A stretch of DNA of 64,000 nucleotides from Lepraria neglecta (taxonomy: Eukaryota; Ascomycota; Lecanoromycetes; Lecanorales; Stereocaulaceae). Within the stretch, counting starts at the first letter, position 1. Every line of letters begins with the position of its first letter. The position numbers and the translations under genes were made by a program. Under the pieces are notes generated by a model. That model had not been told where the DNA came from and did not search any database. It saw nothing but the letters and a program-made list of their open reading frames with translations. This document shows positions 22,880 to 32,959 of this stretch, piece by piece. The stretch covers positions 3,355,501-3,419,500 of the forward strand of contig CM065646.1 in the NCBI GenBank assembly GCA_033220425.1. Reading direction: 5' to 3'.

Positions 22880-23850
22880 GTCTTCGACTATCTTTTTGAC
22901 AATTTTAAAGCGCTTATCCTTTGATAAGCCCGCGATTTTACTAAGAGTATAGTATTTCGCTATTTCAATGATCAGATTAAATAAATTTAGGAATCTAAGG
23001 GTCGAGACCTACCGGCAAGAGCATAATATACTAAGTACGCCTTAACATTCTAATCGGGGTATAAATTCTTTACGACGGCATTGACCACTTTAGTAGCTCC
23101 CCCCTATCTTATCGCACTCCTTCTCGCTTATAAATAATCTTCACGAACTTTACTAACGGTTTGATCTGGTAACGAACGACTCGAGGAATAGATTATCCTA
23201 GCGAGAAAAAGATAGCACTATAACAATGACCGTGCGTGTTTCTTGATCTCTTTAGAGTTTTTCACAAGCTGTTCTATATAATATTCTTAGGTGCGATACT
23301 GGACTTGAAGATGCGCTAAGCTCTTTGGTATGGCTGCTAACGACTTGATACCCTTAATGAACTTTGAGATGAATCTTGACGATAGACGGTTTGCTACTTC
23401 CTTATCTTCTATTCCAGCATCTGGGACCGGTACTAGCTCTAGGACCGGGGCTGGCTCTAGGACCGGTGCTGGCTCTATGACTGACTGTGCAGACGGGTCT
23501 TCTTCTAATCTACCTACTGCCGTATAAGGTATACCTAGGATGTCAACATTCGTATTATAACTAGCCAAGGATACGGATTCTTGATAGATCTTTTGGCGCT
23601 TCTACCTCTGGCCTGCTATATAGGGTTCCACCGTTTCAGGATTATTATGATTGCTAATCTCTACTCTTCGAGAATATGACGCCTTTCGGTTTCGCCTACT
23701 CGGTATAGAGGTACAGGGGTCCTTAGGTCCTGCTAGTGTTTTCTCTCCCTCTAACGAGACGAATAAGTCTTCTCGGTTAAGACTCCTATCGTTCCCTGAG
23801 TCTCTAATTATAGAAAGAATGTATTGGTAAAGTGATAATTTGGTACTGGA
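22880..23850 (-). pseudogene. Unidentified coding relic
   Basis: Minus-strand frame with clear protein character. From the 5' side it reads RNREDLF-like acidic/basic sequence, then NVDILGIPYTAVGRLEED, a six-residue Pro/Val/Glu repeat (VIEPAPVLEPAPVLE, about 23430-23490) and SRFISKFIKGIKSLAAI. It then reads SSSRSLPDQTVSKVREDYL (about 23160) and ATKVVNAVVKNLYPD. The frame 23287-23568 is open for 93 codons. A few RIP-type stops occur. The mix of a short Pro-rich repeat and a helical C-terminal half suggests a cytosolic or nuclear protein. No family recognised. Confidence 0.5.
23425..23480. repeat. 18-bp tandem repeat, about 3 copies
   Basis: CTCTAGGACCGG followed by a variable six bases occurs three times, and a degenerate unit follows. 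It lies inside the minus-strand relic and encodes the Pro/Val/Glu hexapeptide repeat. Confidence 0.8.
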
Positions 23851-23974
23851 TGGGCATGTTGCTTTAACAGCGCGCAGTAAAGGTTAGAAGTCCCTAGTAC
23901 AGCTTTAATTCAAGTATTAGTAAAGTTTGATAAAGTGCGAGGCTTAAAACCCACCATTCTTTGTTTGATAAATC

Positions 23975-24406
23975 CTATCTACTAATCTGGTAGAACGTAT
24001 TAATAATGTATCGAACAGCTTTTTTAATCCTGTATTGGGTATCCTCTAATGAAATATCCCGGTAGTAAGTTATATAACGATAACGAGGATAGAAAAGTGT
24101 TTGCTTTTGGAATTGAGGGAGGCTGAACGGCGTTATAGTAATTTGAACAGCGGTATAATACTGATTCAAGTTAGATATAAAGTGAACGTAGGTTGGATTC
24201 CTCTTAGATAGCGGACGCCGGGTTTGATTGGCGTAAAGCTGGGCTATAACATTCTGCTTAGCTATAGAGCAAGAATGTAAAGTGTGTTGAAAAGCGTCTA
24301 TTATAACGTAGTAAGATAGATTATACGATAAGAGAAGAAGTAGAGGAAGGAAGCTGGTTACACGAAGGTAAGAGAGATTAGAGCACCTGGATTTCATGTA
24401 AGCCAA
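23975..24406 (-). CDS. Unassigned 143-codon open frame
   Basis: One of the longest uninterrupted frames in the RIP-mutated part. It starts MAYMKSRCSNLSYLRVTSFL and has an early hydrophobic run (FLPLLLLLSYNLSYYVII) that could be a signal anchor. The rest is Tyr/Ile/Gln-rich. After the stop, the same frame reads on as QTLLILELKLYQGLLTF without a break in character, so it may be an exon of a larger relic with the gene at 22880-23850. Its composition could also arise by chance in TpA-rich DNA. I do not recognise it. Confidence 0.3.
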   Translation of the reverse strand: MAYMKSRCSNLSYLRVTSFLPLLLLLSYNLSYYVIIDAFQHTLHSCSIAKQNVIAQLYANQTRRPLSKRNPTYVHFISNLNQYYTAVQITITPFSLPQFQKQTLFYPRYRYITYYRDISLEDTQYRIKKAVRYIINTFYQISR

Positions 24407-24504
24407 TCAGTGTTGCAAGCCCCGAGGACAGAATTTCGTTGGATCGATCATCCTTTTAGGCCCTAACCTCGAAAAGGGTAGATCAGGTTGACTATACAGG
24501 AAAC

Positions 24505-24531
24505 TGTGCCAAAGTCACCGACTTTGGCACA
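24505..24531. other. Perfect 11-bp inverted repeat
   Basis: TGTGCCAAAGT (24505-24515) and ACTTTGGCACA (24521-24531) flank a 5-base loop. It stands at the border where the composition changes from RIP-mutated to nearly normal DNA. Possible origins are a transposon end or a hairpin terminator; I saw no second copy. Confidence 0.6.
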
Positions 24532-25048
24532 AAAGTGGGCCCGCCTTAGATGCCGTATCCGTACACTCAAGGTTATTGGTAGGGCGGTGTATCCATCCCA
24601 CTTGCTTCCCTTGTCGGCCTATGTATCGCCGATCTGTAATTGTTGTGTTGAATCAGACCTGAAAGCGGATAGAAGGATTCACCCCTTAACCGGCTGCCGC
24701 CTTTTTAGTGCTGAAGCCCGGACTTTCCGATCTTTTTATAGCTCTAGAGGCCTAGAGGCGCAGAAAGCGAAAATCTGATCATGAAATAATTGGGGGCGCG
24801 CTGATTTCAGAAGCACTAATGAACAGTATTAAAAGACCTCCGTGAGGCTGTCTTAGGTACTAACATCGTTCTCAGCCACGCCTTCGCCGTATCCGCCTTC
24901 TCGTTCAACGATCTCGACTGTTTCCTCGAAGCAGTGCTCATGGGGACTATCCTCGCCCGTATTTGCCGGCCACTGAAGTCGCCCAAAGAGGTAATATCCC
25001 CTAGCACCTTCATATGAACAGAAGCTGATCGTATTCACTTCGATAGGT

Positions 25049-25324
25049 AACGAGTAAAGGCCAAATCATAGCGTATTTAGGGTTTGAGCCATCTCCCTCA
25101 GACATCTGGGTGACTGCAAAGATTCGTGAGCGCGTGGAAAACCCCACTGGCTCCAAAGCAAATACCTTAGACAATACGAGATTGATACGAGTCAAGTGGG
25201 TTGAGTTGAGAGACTTTCCAGGTACAAGGAACGTGCTGGATCAGAAGGTTTGGGATGCACTTGAAGAGATGGCGGCGAAATTGCCGAACAAACGTGTCGT
25301 GCGTTCAGGATTGAGAGAGCTTTG
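25049..25324 (+). pseudogene. Unidentified 3' exon-like frame in normal-composition DNA
   Basis: A plus-strand frame of about 91 codons ends with TGA at 25322-25324. It reads VTSKGQIIAYLGFEPSPSD, IWVTAKIRERVENPTGSK, then RLIRVKWVELRDFPGTRN and KVWDALEEMAAKLPNKRVV. Codon usage is ordinary, with CpA and TpG present. The order SKGQIIAY followed by RVKWVELRDFPG recalls YTH-type RNA-binding folds, but the match is too weak to assign. Upstream exons are not evident: antisense frames at 24816-25195 overlap. Taken alone it looks like the tail of a broken gene. Confidence 0.4.
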
Positions 25325-25707
25325 ATCCTTACGTATTTCCGTGTAACCCCTACCACGCCGGGAAAGTGGAGCTCTCGTGTCTTGTTAGCCTGTTTTTGCC
25401 TTGTACTAGTATAATTCGCCTGCTTTGGCGAACTGATAGTGGTCTATATCACGAGGCTAATTTGTTGACCACATTATGAATGCTCACTACAAGCGGTGAC
25501 GCTCATTACATTAATACAGTCCATAAAGATTTTCTAGACCCTTTGTACGTCGCCAAGCACCCTTAATGCGATGGACGACAAATCTACGGGGCCCACATCT
25601 CCATTCACACCATCAAAGCTCTGGGAGCATGCAAAGCAGGCACATTATTCAGAGCTCATGAACGAGGGGAGTGAGGCCGAGGCAAAAGAGCAATTTGTGG
25701 AAAGAGC

Positions 25708-25800
25708 GTACGTGACCATCCGCTCTACGAGTTAACTCATCAGGTCTTCATCCGCCTCTGGTGATTCAAGAACGGTCTGCTAATTTTTGGAATGAACTAG
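25708..25800 (+). other. Intron 1 of Est1-like gene
   Basis: GTACGT donor, GCTAAT branch-like site, and ACTAG acceptor. Removing these 93 bases joins two frames in phase (codon GC|G). Confidence 0.75.
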
Positions 25801-26405
25801 GCTACGCTTGGCCGCCAGCAATAATGTTGCAGCTGATCCTTCACCGAGGCCGGCTTCCAATGGAGACAAATCTCATAATCTGAAAAAACAAGATGGTGGA
25901 ACCCCGCCTGTTGAAGATGACACAGAAGGCTCCGAAGGAATCCCCGAGATGCTTTTACAGCCGGAGACACGGCCTATAAGTCACGAGCAACTGGTCATTG
26001 AGGTGAAAGGCATCTACGCAGGATTGGTCATGGTGGAAGCCAAATGCATTGATATCGATAAACGACAATCTGCTGCTGCTCAGGAAAAGGACCCGGCCAA
26101 ATTAAAGAACGACCAATGGCAGTCGTTAATAGCGCTTCATAAGCAACTCCTTCACGAGCATTATGACTTTTTCCTAGTATCTCAGCATCCGTCTGCCAGT
26201 CCAGCTTTGTGTCAACTCGCTACCAAGTATTCGATGCCAGCAAGGATGTGGAGGCACGGAACCCATGCATTCCTTGAGGTTTTGAGGCACAGACTGCCAG
26301 AGTCACTGGAGCATATGTTGGCCTTTATCTATATTGCTTATACGATGGTGGCTCTCCTTTACGAGACGGTACCTACGTTCGAAGACACCTGGATAGAATG
26401 CCTTG

Positions 26406-26463
26406 GTAACCTCCCTATGAACTATTCTATATCTAGATCGACCCATTGACTATATACGTCTAG
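26406..26463 (+). other. Intron 2 of Est1-like gene
   Basis: GTAACC donor, TTGAC branch-like site and GTCTAG acceptor. Splicing restores the conserved run IECLGDLGRYRMAIED. Confidence 0.85.
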
Positions 26464-27617
26464 GAGATCTTGGCCGTTATCGGATGGCTATCGAGGATGA
26501 CGAGGCCCAGCTCAGAGAAACATAGAGCAATGTTACTCGTTCCTGGTACAGTATAGCCGCCGACAAGCACGCAACTGTTGGGAGATTATATCATCACCTT
26601 GCCGTTCTTGCTCGTCCCTTTTCACTGGACCAGCTGTCCCTATATACGAGATCTCTCACCTGCATCGCCCCTTTTGAAAGCGCTCGAGGTAGCATCATGA
26701 CCCTTTTCAATCCCATTCTTCGAGGCAAGCCACCATCATCATTTGAACCCGCCTTGATCGAGCTACACGCCATCCTCTTTACAAGCCAGTCATCCAATTC
26801 CTTTGCTCGGTTTGATAACGCGCTTAAAAAGCTAGAGAATGGCGGTCTCTTGGAAGAATACATATCGAGAGCTCCATCTAGATTGAAGGAGAAGCTAGTG
26901 CATGCTGCTGTTTCTAATATTGCTGCTCTGTTCGAGTACGGCACACCTCAAGAAAATTCAAGTTTGTGTCTAGCTTACCAACAAGCTCAAACGGTGAAAG
27001 AGGAGCCCACAGAAGGCAGCGTCGACGACAGCGAAATTCTGCCTTCATCGACGGGATCTCCAAAGTCTGAAGTCGATGACACCGATTCATCAGAACTAGG
27101 AGCGTCCGTTGCGTTCATTTCTTACGCTTCGAGGCTTGCTTCTGCAATTTTGGCCATCTCTCTGAAACATACCAAGGACGAAAACGTACACCCTTTACTA
27201 CACGTGTATCTAACATTCATCTGGAGTCTCGTCATCGTTCAACAAGCTTAGAGCCCTGTTGAGGAAGAAAAAGTTTGGAAGATCATCGAGAACGACATAC
27301 CATGGGTCGCCATCTGCTCTTTCCTTAATACTCTATTGGCGAAACTTGAAGCTATGGCTGAGGCCTCCCCTAAATCAGACGAAGTTGAAGCTATGACCGT
27401 AAGAGTTTGGGCCGAGAACTTCCCTGAACCAGACGGAAAACCTGGGCGGCCACTACTAGAGGACTTCATCATACGGGGGCAGCGCTATACGGACAATTAC
27501 TTCCCTGACACATGGTTTCAGGATGCAGTCAACAACGATGAACGTATGCTTGACCCGTCACCAATGGTATATGCACGTATGCAAAGGATACTTTGGCTTG
27601 GTAATCGTATAGCTTCT

Positions 27618-27662
27618 GTAAGGTTGACGACGACAATTATGAATTCTACTAACGCGTTATAG
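27618..27662 (+). other. Intron 3 of Est1-like gene
   Basis: GTAAGG donor, ACTAAC branch site and TTATAG acceptor, 45 bases. Splicing restores GNRIASAKRWIRYDTET. Confidence 0.85.
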
Positions 27663-27791
27663 GCTAAACGATGGATACGCTATGATACGGAGACCAAATT
27701 TACACTTTACCTGAACGAAAGCCCCAAAACAGATGCCGTATTGCAGCCGGGTGATCGAGGCAGTATTATGTTTGGTCGTTGCAAGATCTGA

Positions 27792-28162
27792 ATCGGATGC
27801 TGAATACACTCCATCCGAATCTATGCGATGCGTCTTGCCTTGCGCCCGGAACCACGGGTAACGCTCCGTCACAATCGCATGATAACTATACAGCACAGAG
27901 GATTGCCAATGAAACTCGTACTGCAGAACTCGTCAATGGTGAAACATACAACTTTTGAAAAGTGGGGTCGATGGTGACCAGTCACATCTTCAACGCAACG
28001 AAACCAACAGATACCCAAACGCCTCTGCGTACGAGTAGGTCAGCAAGGAGGCGCCATAGATAAAAGGCCCTAGCAACAATAGTACAACTTTCACCCCCAA
28101 CCTACTCCATAATGCTCTTGATACACTAAGTACCTATGTGTACGTAGAACCCGGTGACTACC
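27792..28162. other. Spacer between Est1-like gene and AAA ATPase
   Basis: Near-normal composition with CpA-rich patches. No frame with a recognisable domain. It may hold the lost 3' end of the Est1-like gene and the lost 5' part of the ATPase. Confidence 0.4.
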
Positions 28163-28270
28163 GTTGACCGGTAAAAGGGTCAAATAGTGGCAGTCCTACA
28201 TGGACCGTCGGGGACCGGGAAAACTCTAACCGCTGAAGGGATTACGGAAATACTTAAGAAGCCACTCTAC

Positions 28271-28318
28271 GTTAGTTTTTTTCTTTCGAAATTTTCGGTA
28301 GGCTAATTCATCTTCTAG
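28271..28318 (+). other. Intron in AAA ATPase fragment
   Basis: GTTAGT donor, GCTAATTC branch region and TTCTAG acceptor, 48 bases. Removal joins PLY to TVSIGELGT in frame. Confidence 0.8.
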
Positions 28319-28738
28319 ACCGTATCTATTGGAGAGCTGGGGACAAACATGGTCAACCTTGAACAGAATCTTTCCAAGATACTCGATATTGCCTTTACAT
28401 AGGGTGCAGTATTACTAATTGATAAAGCCGACGTCTTTTTGGAACAACGGGATGTTCGCGACGTCGGTCGCAACGCGCTTGTAAGCATCTTCCTGCGGAT
28501 GTTGGAGTACTTCCAGGGTATACTCATCCTAACCACAAATCGTGTCGCAACTTTTGACGAGGCTTTTCAATCGCGTATTCACATTAGACTTAGATACGAC
28601 AAACTCGACATCAGAGCTAAAAAGAGTATTTGGAAGTGTTTCGTTAATCGAGTCAGAGAGATACCAGACGTAAAAGTTGCGGATATCACAGAGGACGATT
28701 TCACGAAGCTATCTAATTTTGAACTCAATGGACGAGAG

Positions 28739-28829
28739 GTACAGGACCTTCCCCCCCCAAACCTACCCGTCTATACCTTTCATTGATCGCCTGCCGCACA
28801 AGACAAGCTAATATAGCCCCTGATGATAG
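28739..28829 (+). other. Intron in AAA ATPase fragment
   Basis: GTACAG donor, GCTAAT branch-like site and GATAG acceptor, 91 bases. Removal gives the conserved run LNGREIKSAVRTAQ. Confidence 0.8.
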
Positions 28830-28989
28830 ATAAAAAGCGCCGTCCGCACAGCCCAATCCATAGCCCTCAACAAGGGTAAAATGCTGAGCATAGAGCATCT
28901 CCTCCGAGTACTCCTTATCGGCGAAGTCTTTGCCAAGGACTTGAAAGGGCCAGGATATAAGGAGGCCCTCAAATTCTACTCGTGATTAG

Positions 28990-29780
28990 GAGAATGTTTT
29001 AGGGCTCAAACACATTGAAGTAACGTCCACCCTGGGTCACAGAAAGCCCCCGTATCGGAAAATATAAGGGGTACCTCTACTTTAAGCGACTAAGACCCTG
29101 CGTATACGTCGAGATCTATTACAATTTTGTATCAGTTATATGCTGTGGCTACTTGTAAATACCCGTCTCCATCGTGTCCCCGGAGCGGGAGCAAAACCTA
29201 TACCACCAATTTTTTTCGCCATAAACGCCGCCAAGTACTTCCGATCAGCCGGCTACCGAGGCCAGAGACTTTGGTATTCATCTCCGCTTCGGAGGCCATT
29301 ATAGCATCCATAAGTGGAAGCCAGCGGGTGTATTCGTCACCTGCATTCGCGGACATCACGGCGAGCTGATTCAGAGCGCGATCGTTGCGACGGAGCCGGA
29401 TGAGGCTCCATAGCCTCGATATCGATGAGCTCCTCTGGTCACCACGTCTTATGATCCCCAAGCTTCAAGTCTCACCACAATTCCTCCTACAATCACCGGG
29501 AATACAGCGATTCATACAAGTGATGGCAACAATCCTCTCGAACTATACCCCTTCGTAAAAGGTGGCCCATCATGCTTCCTTTGCCCTCCAGGTATTGACC
29601 TTGGGGGTCTTATTCTATAGGGCATAAGTCTTCCTGGTATAAGTAGATACCTACTAACCGAATAGTATAATCGCTCTATTGCTTAGCCTGTTGGCATTAC
29701 ATCACCACGGACTCCTCAACGGACTACGTCCAGAGACCCCGTTGCCGGCCCCGGTGTCATTCAGGTCAATTGATCCAAGG
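28990..29780 (-). other. Unassigned stretch with a minus-strand open frame
   Basis: A minus-strand frame at 29198-29461 reads LWSLIRLRRNDRALNQLAV, ANAGDEYTRWLPLMDAIMA and SRLIGSTWRRLWRKKLVV. Codon use is near normal. It might be an exon of an unknown protein, or a chance frame in low-RIP DNA. No other feature. Confidence 0.3.
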
Positions 29781-29789
29781 CCATACATG

Positions 29790-30060
29790 GCGGCATCGCT
29801 CCAACCCACAGCTTTTTATATTTCTTCGAAGCCACGCGCTTAAAGACAGCGTGCTACCAGCCTAAATGTACATAGCGTAGACGACAGACGAAGCTCTTTC
29901 CAACGACCACGTCCTCGTATTTAGTAATGATTGCAAATGTATCTTCTGTATCAAGTTCGTCGGAGCCGTAGACGTCGAAATCTCCTGGGCATTTAGGGAC
30001 GGTCAGGAGATCGTATTCGGAGGCTATACACCACGGGGATCAGATCATGCTTCGATCATC
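29790..30060 (-). pseudogene. Unidentified minus-strand coding fragment
   Basis: An uninterrupted stretch reads GDFDVYGSDELDTEDTFAI, ITKYEDVVVGKSFVCRLRYV and HLGWQHAVFKRVASKKYKKL. It is acidic then basic, with ordinary codon use. It lies just downstream of the FAR1-like fragment on the same strand but in another frame, so a connection is possible but not shown. Family not recognised. Confidence 0.35.
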
Positions 30061-30079
30061 TAGTACACCTCCTCCGTCA

Positions 30080-30315
30080 TGTTCAGCTTGCGTAGAGAAG
30101 GGTACTCAACTGGCAGAGTCGCTGAGTGGTTATAAGTCGAGTTCTCAACACTAAGCGCCCATTCTGATGTCGCAGGATTCCGCTTCGCTATGCATAGGAA
30201 TGGACACTCGTTTGTACGAGAACTCATATAGTAGTTAATCCGACCAGACTGCTGACGTATGCGGCGCCCTCGATTACATATAACTCTGACTTTTGTCTTT
30301 GTCCCCAGCCTATTC
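30080..30315 (-). pseudogene. FAR1/MULE-type zinc-finger region (Mutator-like transposase N-terminus)
   Basis: The minus strand reads VRVICNRGRRIRQQSGRINY, then SSRTNECPFLCIAKRNPAT and SEWALSVENSTYNHSATLPV, then EYPSLRKLNMTEEVY. The spacing C, CP, W.L, and NHSATLP before a Leu-Arg-rich tail fits the FAR1 / WRKY-GCM1 domain found at the N-terminus of fungal Hop- and MULE-type transposases and related transcription factors. The histidine and cysteines of the zinc site are kept. The MULE DDE domain was not found next to it, so this is a fragment or a separate FAR1-type gene. Confidence 0.5.
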
Positions 30316-30985
30316 GTCTTGCTTCGGTAGATAGTGACCGCTTAACCGTGTGTACCTGCATATTGCTTGATTAAGCGATAGAGGGAGTCCCAACTATCTG
30401 CTCGTAGACCGTCTGGCGGCGGCTGTAGCTGCATTAGGGGGCGCGGTGAAAGTTAATGTTGTTAAAAGAATTTGATCGAGAATTGCCTATGAAGGTAGGG
30501 CGATTACCGGGAGCTTGCCCGGGAGTAATCCCCGGGTGCGGCATGGCTTTAGGGCTAAGGCTGCCAATAGAACTTAGGGTAAGCGAGGGGGTTAATATAT
30601 TAACGAGAGGAATCAACGTGTTGAAGAGTCGGGTATCAGGACCTACTCAAATTTATCCTGCTGAATATATATATTTGACTAATATACGCACACCTTTTGC
30701 CATCTTTGCGGTTAATTATCTAGTACGAGCCTCGAAATACAAAACGTACTCGTTATATGCCGGTAGAAAAATCGTACTTGGTAGAACCTAGATCAAGAGG
30801 AACGTTCACGTATCTAACAATATTATATCCTACGCCCCTCTTACCTATAGATTATAAATCGGTAGCTGACTTTTCAGAACGGAAGAGTATAGGCTATGGC
30901 ATAATTGCGATAAGCTATCTATATACCTGGACATTGGGTTAACAAGATACTCGAATATTCTAGTTATGGATTATTACCTCGATTC
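30316..30985. other. Stretch between FAR1-like fragment and protease relic
   Basis: A plus-strand frame at 30456-30791 (111 codons) is open but has no recognisable feature. On the minus strand the 3' end of the Nma111-like relic could extend into this area. No repeats seen. Confidence 0.3.
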
Positions 30986-30989
30986 CTTT

Positions 30990-32710
30990 TTTAGTCGCTA
31001 GTTAGCGGCCTAATACTTGTCACTGTGGCCGCTACTAGACAAGGGCCCGAACTATTAATATCGGGTCCATAGATGGTTATCTTGTCCTGAGCCTTAGGCA
31101 CTTTTAGATTCAAAGTTACGCTCCCGATCGAGCCTTCGATAAGAGAAGTATCGTATTAGATTACTGCGAAACCTAAAGCGTGGTTGTATACTTTGGTTGC
31201 AGGAACCTCGATCGAGTCCGCAAAAACGATATAAAAGATATATATGGTCGAAGGCATGAAGCTTCGGGCAGTAATTACAAAACCGTCATTGGCGTTGATC
31301 ACGAAGCCTACATAACTCATCTCCTCGTTATATACGCCATTAGTCTTATAGGGCGTCCGGGCGTACATCTACACCATATTCGACACGATCTTTCGCACGA
31401 CAGGATAGCACTCAGTAATCGGCTTGGTAGGTAAAGCCTGACTAGGCAGGGGGGCGGCAGTCAGCGCAGGTCCAAGGTCCCTGAGATGCCAAGAGGCGAT
31501 GTTATCATCTTTGCGACTTCGAAGAACTATCTTTTGGCGTAACTAGCGATATAAGCGCGGCAGTTTTTCTAAGGATTAGAACGGTACTTACTAGGGAACC
31601 CGCGAGTAACTTCAATGAAAGCATCAAGATTAGGTATCGATTGATTGTTAAGAGAACGAATAAGTTTTGCTCTATCACCCTCTAGTACAAAGGGACCTTC
31701 GGCGTTCGAGAGAGTGACGCCTCTAATAGGAACGTTGTGATCAATAGCTGTCTAATAGCGGAGGTCCTGAAAAACGGAGCCAGCGTACTCGAGCAGCCGA
31801 AATGGCGGGAGTGTCCAAAGATCCTGGACCTGGAGCTTGTGTTTGAGCGTATATCTACGACGCTGAACTTGAACTTTAAGTGTATTTCTAACTATACCGT
31901 CTATTAATCGCTCGAGGTGAGGGAGCGATATAATAATTTAATCATTGACGGCACGAAGTATGTTACCCTCTTCTACGCGAGTATCAGACGGACCGTTAGG
32001 GAGGATCGCCTGGGCTACCAGTAAGCCGGAGCCATCGGGACTATATTAGTGGATCTCTTTATAGCTCAAACCTCGTGCGTAGCAGTCCGCAGGTTTTTCC
32101 AATCTCTAAATGCTTTGAATTATGCCCCTTAGTATGATTTATCCCGATTAAAGAGCTTATAAAGTACGTAAGGGTAAGTCAAGGGGTAAGTATAGGTCAG
32201 TTGACGTATGCTGTTGACTACCCGATGCCAGTGCCACGGCAGATCCGTCCTGTATGATCACCGGACTTCCCGAACTCCCTCCCGCTGTATCCGCCGATGC
32301 TTGTATATAGTTGATCCCTAGAGTGGTGTTAACCGTGAGGTGAGCATCTCTGAGCGTGGATACCTACCAGAGTCCCAGTATGGCGGATTACAATCCACCC
32401 TGCTAATAACACTTTGGAGGATGCTTATAACCCGCCCCATATGGTTACCGAGGACGCGAATCTCCCGGCCTACCTTAGTAAGCTCAGGCTTGAGCCGGAT
32501 CGGTTTAAGAGACAGGCCTCGTAGATGTTCGATGTTGAACTTGCAGAGGGTAAAGTCGTGGAGTGGATCGATGTATAAGGGTATGATGGGGTATTGACGA
32601 GCACCCGACTGAAATATGGCTCAAGTATATATAGGCGCCTCGCTTACCATATAACGATTCGTTAAAATGATACCGATTTTTATGTCCACCACGAAACCTG
32701 TGCCTTAACT
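30990..32710 (-). pseudogene. Nma111-type HtrA serine protease relic
   Basis: The minus strand reads GTGFVVDIKIGIILTNRYM (about 32660), PLYIDPLHDFTLCKFN, then LTKVGREIRVLGNHMGRVIS. After a frame change it reads [20 protein letters not shown] (about 32270) and [15 protein letters not shown]-region sequence follows (LLVAQAILPNGPSDTRVEEG, GPFVLEGDRAKLIRSLNN), then a second protease-like half with YVGFVINANDGFVITARSFM and IYIFYIVFADSIEVPA. This order matches fungal Nma111, a nuclear HtrA-like protease with two protease-PDZ halves and roughly 1000 residues. The catalytic His of LTNRH is Tyr, by one C-to-T change; the Asp (DPLHDF) and Ser (GGSSGSPV) remain. RIP-type stops are scattered. It is a dead duplicate of a conserved gene. 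Confidence 0.85.
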
Positions 32711-32959
32711 GCACTATTTTGAATCATTGCCGAAAGGGAAGGGGGCGGCTGTGTGGATCATAACGATTGCTTGCATTACATAGTCTATTGAAGCCTTCCA
32801 GGTATTATCTTGAGTTTGAGAGGTACTAGCTATACTGATACTTGACTTTGTTGATTTATCTAGGATAATAGGTCAAATATTGTTTGGTCCTGGAATGAGA
32901 ATTATAGCAACGAAACGGGGCTTTTTAAATCGAGAGGTCGATCTCACCGCTAGCTATTC

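Larger units (their letters stand above)
25571..27791 (+). pseudogene. Est1/SMG5-7-like protein (Est1-type DNA/RNA-binding domain), two internal stops
   Basis: Four exons can be placed: 25571-25707, 25801-26405, 26464-27617 and 27663-27791, and the phases join exactly. Exon 2 reads LVIEVKGIYAGLVMVEAKC, LIALHKQLLHEHYDFFLVS, and FEDTWIECLG at its end. Exon 3 continues DLGRYRMAIEDDEAQLRET, SWYSIAADKHATVGRLYHHL and LARPFSLDQLSLYTRSL, the tetratricopeptide-like region characteristic of Est1/SMG7 proteins. The C-terminal part has DPSPMVYARMQRILWLGNRIA. A TAG at 26523-26525 replaces an expected Trp and another lies at 27249-27251; both fit single RIP transitions. The 675-codon gene seems short at its 3' end. 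In the family these proteins act in telomerase recruitment or nonsense-mediated decay. This copy is probably a recent, lightly mutated duplicate. Confidence 0.85.
28163..28985 (+). pseudogene. AAA-family ATPase, catalytic core only
   Basis: Reads VAVLHGPSGTGKTLTAEGI (Walker A GPSGTGKT, about 28207), KKPLY, then after an intron TVSIGELGTNMVNLEQNL. It continues GAVLLIDKADVFLEQRDV, where Walker B should be DEAD, so the catalytic Glu is Lys. Next are NALVSIFLRMLEYFQGILIL, TTNR (sensor 1), FDEAFQSRIHIRL and FELNGREIKSAVRTAQSIAL (arginine-finger and sensor-2 region). The gene ends at TGA 28983-28985. Introns at 28271-28318 and 28739-28829 are inferred. Stops stand before the Walker A strand and at a Trp before GAVLL. 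The large N-terminal domain usual in these fungal ATPases (often 600 residues or more) is missing, so this is a fragment, inactive by its Glu-to-Lys change. Confidence 0.85.

Noticed and set aside
24488-25195. Several short overlapping frames on both strands
   Set aside because: In normal-composition DNA such frames are expected; only the plus frame ending at 25324 reads like a protein end.
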